The notes under the pieces are model-generated. The model was not told where the DNA came from. It was given only the letters and a program-made list of their open reading frames with translations, and searched no databases. Positions 6,686-10,139 of a stretch of DNA of 10,139 nt are shown here, one piece after another (within the stretch, counting starts at the first letter, position 1; each line of letters starts with the position of its first letter). Position numbers and translations under genes: made by a program. The DNA comes from Bacteroidaceae bacterium. Lineage in GTDB: Bacteria; Bacteroidota; Bacteroidia; Bacteroidales; Bacteroidaceae. The DNA lies in NCBI GenBank assembly GCA_028709135.1, contig JAQVXN010000047.1, forward strand, positions 1 through 10,139, in the 5' to 3' direction.

Positions 6686-6693
6686 TAATTTTG
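6686..6693 (+). promoter_or_regulatory. Putative -7 promoter element (TAATTTTG) for the SusC-family gene
   Basis: TAATTTTG matches TAnnTTTG and is followed by CC. A TTG at 6672-6674 is the only -33-like element nearby and is too close, so the promoter may depend on an activator, as is common for SusCD operons. Transcription would begin near 6700, giving a leader of about 150 nt. The assignment rests on one octamer in AT-rich DNA. Confidence 0.42.
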
Positions 6694-6710
6694 CCGAAAC
6701 TATCCGTTAA

Positions 6711-6797
6711 AACTTTGTTAAAGTTGAAGCGAGTAGTAACAGCAAATAAGGGGAAAAAGACGAAAAAGGCTCCCTGTGAAATAGGGAAGAGACCTTT
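6711..6797 (+). other. Inverted repeats in the presumed SusC leader
   Basis: AACTTT (6711-6716) and AAAGTT (6720-6725) flank GTT, making a perfect 6-bp inverted repeat just after the presumed transcription start. Farther down, AAAGG (6765-6769) pairs with CCTTT (6793-6797), enclosing TCCCT (6771-6775) paired with AGGGA (6783-6787). The two stems are stacked across an asymmetric internal loop. The pairings are visible; function as operator, mRNA stabiliser or antisense target is inference. Confidence 0.35.
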
Positions 6798-6848
6798 ATA
6801 GTTTAATGCAATACAAGTGCAACAATAATTAGTTTCAATAAGTGATAA

Positions 6849-9800
6849 ATGAAAAGATTCGTGTTAGTTTTCGCATGCTTGCTCATGATAGTAGGCAGTG
6901 CAATGGCTCAAGGCCGCAAAGTGACCGGTGTTGTCACAGACGCGGCTAACGGAAATCCGTTACAGGGCGTTCGCATATTTGTGAACAAAACCTCAGTTGG
7001 CACAGTTACTGACGCTAAAGGCGTTTTTCAGTTGTCTGTACCCTCTCAGCACAAGATGCTGACTGCTAGCTTTGTAGGCTACAAGACGTTAGAAGTTCCG
7101 GTTAGTACATCCATGAATATCAAAATGGAAGTAAACCAGAAAATGCTTGATGAAGCTATCGTCGTGGCTTATGGAACAGTCAAAAAGTCAAGTTTTACCG
7201 GTTCTGCATCAGATGTAAAATCGGAAGAAATTAGCCAGCATGTTACCTCTAATGCGGTAAATGCAGTTGTTGGTAAAGTTGCAGGTTTGCAGGCCTCTTC
7301 TACATCTGGTGATCCGGGTAGTGCTCCTACAATTCGTATCCGTGGTATTGGTTCTATGACTGCTGATGGTTCTGCTCCTCTTTATATTGTGGATGGTGCT
7401 CCTACCGAACTCGGAATTAACAATATTAATCCACAAGATATTGAATCCATTTCAGTCTTGAAAGATGCTGCCGCCAGTGCCATTTATGGTGCTCGTGGAG
7501 CAAATGGCGTTATTATTGTAACTACGAAGAGAGCTAAGAAAGGCCAACCTGCAAAAATTACATTAGATGCTAAATTTGGTTCTAATTCTCGTCTGGTTCC
7601 GCAATACGATGTTATTTCTGATCCTGCTGAATATTATGAAACGCAATATAGAGCCATGTACAATTCGATTGCCTATCATGGCGGTACTGCTGCGCAGGCT
7701 TATGCTTATGCCAATACTAATTTACTTGATCGTAATAATGGTGGCCTTGGTTATTTGGTTTATACTGTACCAAAAGGCGAAAATCTGATTGGTACAAACT
7801 TTAAACTTAACCCACATGCCACGTTAGGTTATACGGATGGTACATATACTTATCGTCCTGATAATTGGTATGATGAAACTTTCCATAATTCATTCCGTCA
7901 GGAATATAATGTTTCTATCAGTGGTAGTGAAGGTAAATTGAGCTATTATACCAGTTTGGGATATTTGAACGATGGCGGTTTTGTGGCCAATTCACGTTAT
8001 CAACGTTATACCAGCCGTACGAACATAGATTATCAGGCTAAAAGCTGGTTGAAGTTTAGTACAAACATGGGCTTTACGCATAACTATACTCAGAAACCTT
8101 CTTATGGCACAACTTGGGGAAGTTCTGGCAACTTGTTCTATGTAGTAAATAATATTGGCCCGATTTATCCATTGTATGTTCGCGATGCACAAGGAAATAT
8201 TATGACTCAAGGCGGTCGCAAGGTTTATGATTCTAATCAAACAGGTTTTTCTCGTCCTTCAATTGTTGGAAATGCTGTTCGTGATAATGAATTTGATTAC
8301 GAAAAACATTATACGGACATTTTTACAGGACAATGGCAAGCTGTGTTAACTCCTGTAGAGGGACTTTCATTAACAGCAAATCTATCTCTCCAATCTTATA
8401 ACACTCGCGTAGGTAGTCTTAGTAGCACGTTTGCGGACGGTAGTTCTGTCGACGGAATGGCTGATGTTTCACAGAACCGTACATTTGGCGTGAACCAGCA
8501 GTATCTTGCTAATTATACCAGAACTTTTGCAGATGTTCATAATGTTTCTATTTTAGGTGGTTATGAACAGTATAAGGTTAAAGATCAGTATTTGGAAGGT
8601 TCCAATGATCATCTGTATGACCCGTATATTGGAGAGCTGGACAATGCACTTGGCTCTTTAAAGAGAGTTGCCTCTTCCTATAGCGATAATTTGATGCGTG
8701 AAGGTTTTTTGGGGCGTGTACAGTATGATTACTCCGGTAAATACTTTGGTAGTGCTTCGATTCGTCGTGACGCTTCTTCCAAATTTGCTCCAGGCCATCG
8801 TTGGGGTACTTTTGGTTCTATTGGTGGTGCATGGCAAATTAATAAGGAGACTTTTATGGAACCCTATACTTGGGTTGATCTCTTGAAACTTAAATTAAGT
8901 TATGGTGTACAAGGTAATGATGCCGGTATGGATGACTATGCTTATGCCGACAAATATACCACTTCTTATAATACGCAGACCAATGAGTACAGTATTAAAA
9001 TGACTCAGAAAGGCAATAATAATCTGACTTGGGAAAGCAATAAGGAAATCAATGTCGGTGTTGAATTTGCTCTTTTCAAAAATCGTTTGAATGGAAGTAT
9101 TGAGTTCTACAATCGTAAAACTACGGATTTGCTCTATAATAAAACCTTGCCCTTGAGCTCCGGTATAAGTGTTTCTACTTATCCCGTGAATGTTGGTGCT
9201 ATGGTGAATCGGGGTCTTGAAATTTCTTTGGACGGTACACCGTATAAAGATGAAAACATTGAATGGAGCCTAAACTTCAATATGACAACAAATCATAATG
9301 AAATTACAAAACTGGATCCTTCTGTAGCAAAAAATGGTATTAAAACTTCCAGTTACATTTTGCGCGAAGGCGGTTCCTATTTGGAGGCCTATATGGTGAA
9401 ATATGCCGGTACAAACAAAGCTACAGGTGAAGGTCTTTATTACATGGATGTAACAGATGATAAAGGAAATGTTACGGGGAGAACTACCACAACAGATTTG
9501 ACGAAGGCTACACTTTATGATTTGGGTACTACACTTCCTAAAGTTTCCGGAGGTTTTGGAACCACATTTAAAGCTTATGGCTTTGATTTAAGTGCACAAT
9601 TTAGTTTCCAATTAGGTGGAAAGATCTATGATGGTCAATATCAGGCTTTGATGAATGATGGCCTGTCTGCAGGTAGTGCCATGCATAAAGATCTTCTGAA
9701 AGCATGGAGCCCGGAAAATCCTACCAGTAATATTCCACGTTTGAGTACGGCAGCTCCCGATGATCCCGGTTCCGGTTCACAGACTCCGATCGATCGTTTC

Positions 9801-10064
9801 TTGACAAGCTCTAACTATTTATCTTTGAATAATATTACATTAGGTTATACGTTGCCTAAGTTTATCGTTCGTCAGATTAAACTTGATAATATTCGTGTTT
9901 ATTTGGCAGCAGAGAACCTCTTCCTTCTCACCAAACGCAAGGGTCTTGATCCGCGTTACGGTATTTTTGAATTGCAGAATAGTATGACCGCAGGTACGGG
10001 CCTTGCTTCTGGTAGCTATGCCAGCATGCGCAGTGTAACTGCTGGTGTTTCAATTTCTTTCTAA
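6849..10064 (+). CDS. SusC/RagA family TonB-linked outer-membrane transporter
   Basis: A 1071-residue outer-membrane protein that imports a nutrient, usually an oligosaccharide or peptide, using TonB energy and a SusD-type lipoprotein lid. A signal peptide covers 1-20 (cleavage AMA|Q). It is followed by a carboxypeptidase-regulatory-like beta domain at about 22-98 (KVTGVVTDAANGNPLQGV, SFVGYKTLEV). A TonB-box-like segment, DEAIVVAYGT, lies at 101-110. The plug domain spans about 113-228 with the family signatures TIRIRGIGS (161-169), PLYIVDGAP (177-185), DIESISVLKDAAASAIYGAR (197-216) and GANGVIIVTTK (217-227). The rest is a Tyr/Asn/Gly-rich beta-barrel ending in SISF, the terminal aromatic expected for outer-membrane insertion. 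Length is normal for the family and the gene is intact. There is no N-terminal STN domain, so direct FecA-style signalling to an ECF sigma/anti-sigma pair is not expected. It lies 36 bp before the probable susD start. Substrate is unknown; the enzymes that would reveal it must lie to the right. Confidence 0.97.
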   Translation: MKRFVLVFACLLMIVGSAMAQGRKVTGVVTDAANGNPLQGVRIFVNKTSVGTVTDAKGVFQLSVPSQHKMLTASFVGYKTLEVPVSTSMNIKMEVNQKMLDEAIVVAYGTVKKSSFTGSASDVKSEEISQHVTSNAVNAVVGKVAGLQASSTSGDPGSAPTIRIRGIGSMTADGSAPLYIVDGAPTELGINNINPQDIESISVLKDAAASAIYGARGANGVIIVTTKRAKKGQPAKITLDAKFGSNSRLVPQYDVISDPAEYYETQYRAMYNSIAYHGGTAAQAYAYANTNLLDRNNGGLGYLVYTVPKGENLIGTNFKLNPHATLGYTDGTYTYRPDNWYDETFHNSFRQEYNVSISGSEGKLSYYTSLGYLNDGGFVANSRYQRYTSRTNIDYQAKSWLKFSTNMGFTHNYTQKPSYGTTWGSSGNLFYVVNNIGPIYPLYVRDAQGNIMTQGGRKVYDSNQTGFSRPSIVGNAVRDNEFDYEKHYTDIFTGQWQAVLTPVEGLSLTANLSLQSYNTRVGSLSSTFADGSSVDGMADVSQNRTFGVNQQYLANYTRTFADVHNVSILGGYEQYKVKDQYLEGSNDHLYDPYIGELDNALGSLKRVASSYSDNLMREGFLGRVQYDYSGKYFGSASIRRDASSKFAPGHRWGTFGSIGGAWQINKETFMEPYTWVDLLKLKLSYGVQGNDAGMDDYAYADKYTTSYNTQTNEYSIKMTQKGNNNLTWESNKEINVGVEFALFKNRLNGSIEFYNRKTTDLLYNKTLPLSSGISVSTYPVNVGAMVNRGLEISLDGTPYKDENIEWSLNFNMTTNHNEITKLDPSVAKNGIKTSSYILREGGSYLEAYMVKYAGTNKATGEGLYYMDVTDDKGNVTGRTTTTDLTKATLYDLGTTLPKVSGGFGTTFKAYGFDLSAQFSFQLGGKIYDGQYQALMNDGLSAGSAMHKDLLKAWSPENPTSNIPRLSTAAPDDPGSGSQTPIDRFLTSSNYLSLNNITLGYTLPKFIVRQIKLDNIRVYLAAENLFLLTKRKGLDPRYGIFELQNSMTAGTGLASGSYASMRSVTAGVSISF

Positions 10065-10100
10065 ATGTAAGTACAATAAATTGAATAACAAGATAAAGAT

Positions 10101-10139
10101 ATGAAACTATATAAGATTTCTTTTTTGATGCTTGGTGCC
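10101..10139 (+). CDS. Start of probable SusD/RagB-family lipoprotein (truncated by window end)
   Basis: An ATG at 10101 opens a frame that stays open for 13 codons to the window edge (MKLYKISFLMLGA). A basic start and hydrophobic run look like the beginning of a lipoprotein signal peptide. No family motif is present yet; the SusD identity rests on position, since a SusD gene follows SusC-family genes almost without exception. The 36-bp gap is typical of a co-transcribed pair. Confidence 0.72.
   Translation, partial: MKLYKISFLMLGA

Larger units (their letters stand above)
6364..6848. other. AT-rich intergenic region upstream of the SusC-family gene
   Basis: These 485 bases contain no recognised gene. 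A 30-codon, lysine-rich ATG ORF (6387-6479) begins 23 bp after the NUDIX stop but matches nothing I know. Further along are a perfect 10-bp palindrome ATAAGCTTAT (6556-6565), a small stem TAGCAT/ATGCTA (6610-6615 with 6621-6626), the putative promoter (6686-6693) and two leader inverted repeats (6711-6725 and 6765-6797). The left part (6480-6660) is strongly AT-rich. It may carry regulator sites for the SusCD locus, but none is identifiable. Confidence 0.6.

Overview
The window comes from a member of the Bacteroidales, possibly Prevotellaceae. The evidence is a SusC/RagA-type TonB-linked receptor with the beginning of what looks like its SusD partner, a MurF of the Bacteroidetes type, A-rich sequence instead of Shine-Dalgarno sites ahead of the starts, and several TAnnTTTG promoter -7 elements of the Bacteroidetes sigma-ABfr type. 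The genus is an inference. All eight recognised genes, counting the truncated last one, are on the + strand. No tRNA, rRNA, insertion sequence, CRISPR array, phage gene or integrase was recognised.

Layout: (1) 154-1005 encodes a cation diffusion facilitator metal exporter. (2) 1190-1720 encodes a lipoprotein carrying a lamin-tail domain, behind a promoter and a long, foldable leader. (3) 1721-2074 is intergenic. It holds two 20-bp direct repeats with a 21-bp period, each containing a -7 motif, then a 28-codon ORF of doubtful status, then the murF promoter and two small hairpins. (4) 2075-3379 is murF. (5) 3452-4369 and 4382-5674 are the ATPase and permease of an ABC-2 (NatA/NatB-like) exporter, almost certainly an operon. 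(6) A strong inverted repeat at 5701-5737 closes that block. (7) 5833-6363 is a zinc-ribbon NUDIX hydrolase. (8) 6364-6848 is an AT-rich intergenic region with a probable promoter and small inverted repeats. (9) 6849-10064 is a SusC-family outer-membrane transporter, and the first 13 codons of a probable SusD lipoprotein run off the right edge.

The first three-quarters is an ordinary housekeeping and envelope neighbourhood: metal efflux, peptidoglycan precursor synthesis, a small exporter and nucleotide-type hydrolysis. The last third begins a nutrient-uptake (SusCD) locus whose substrate cannot be read from this window. In four genes the longest open frame begins at a GTG or TTG upstream of the credible start (91, 1151, 2051 and 5788). 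I moved these to ATG codons at 154, 1190, 2075 and 5833 on family alignment, signal-peptide position or promoter position.

I found no convincing undescribed system. The non-coding observations most worth a second look are the tandem repeats at 1792-1832, the structured leaders of the lipoprotein gene and of murF, and the long leader of the SusC gene.
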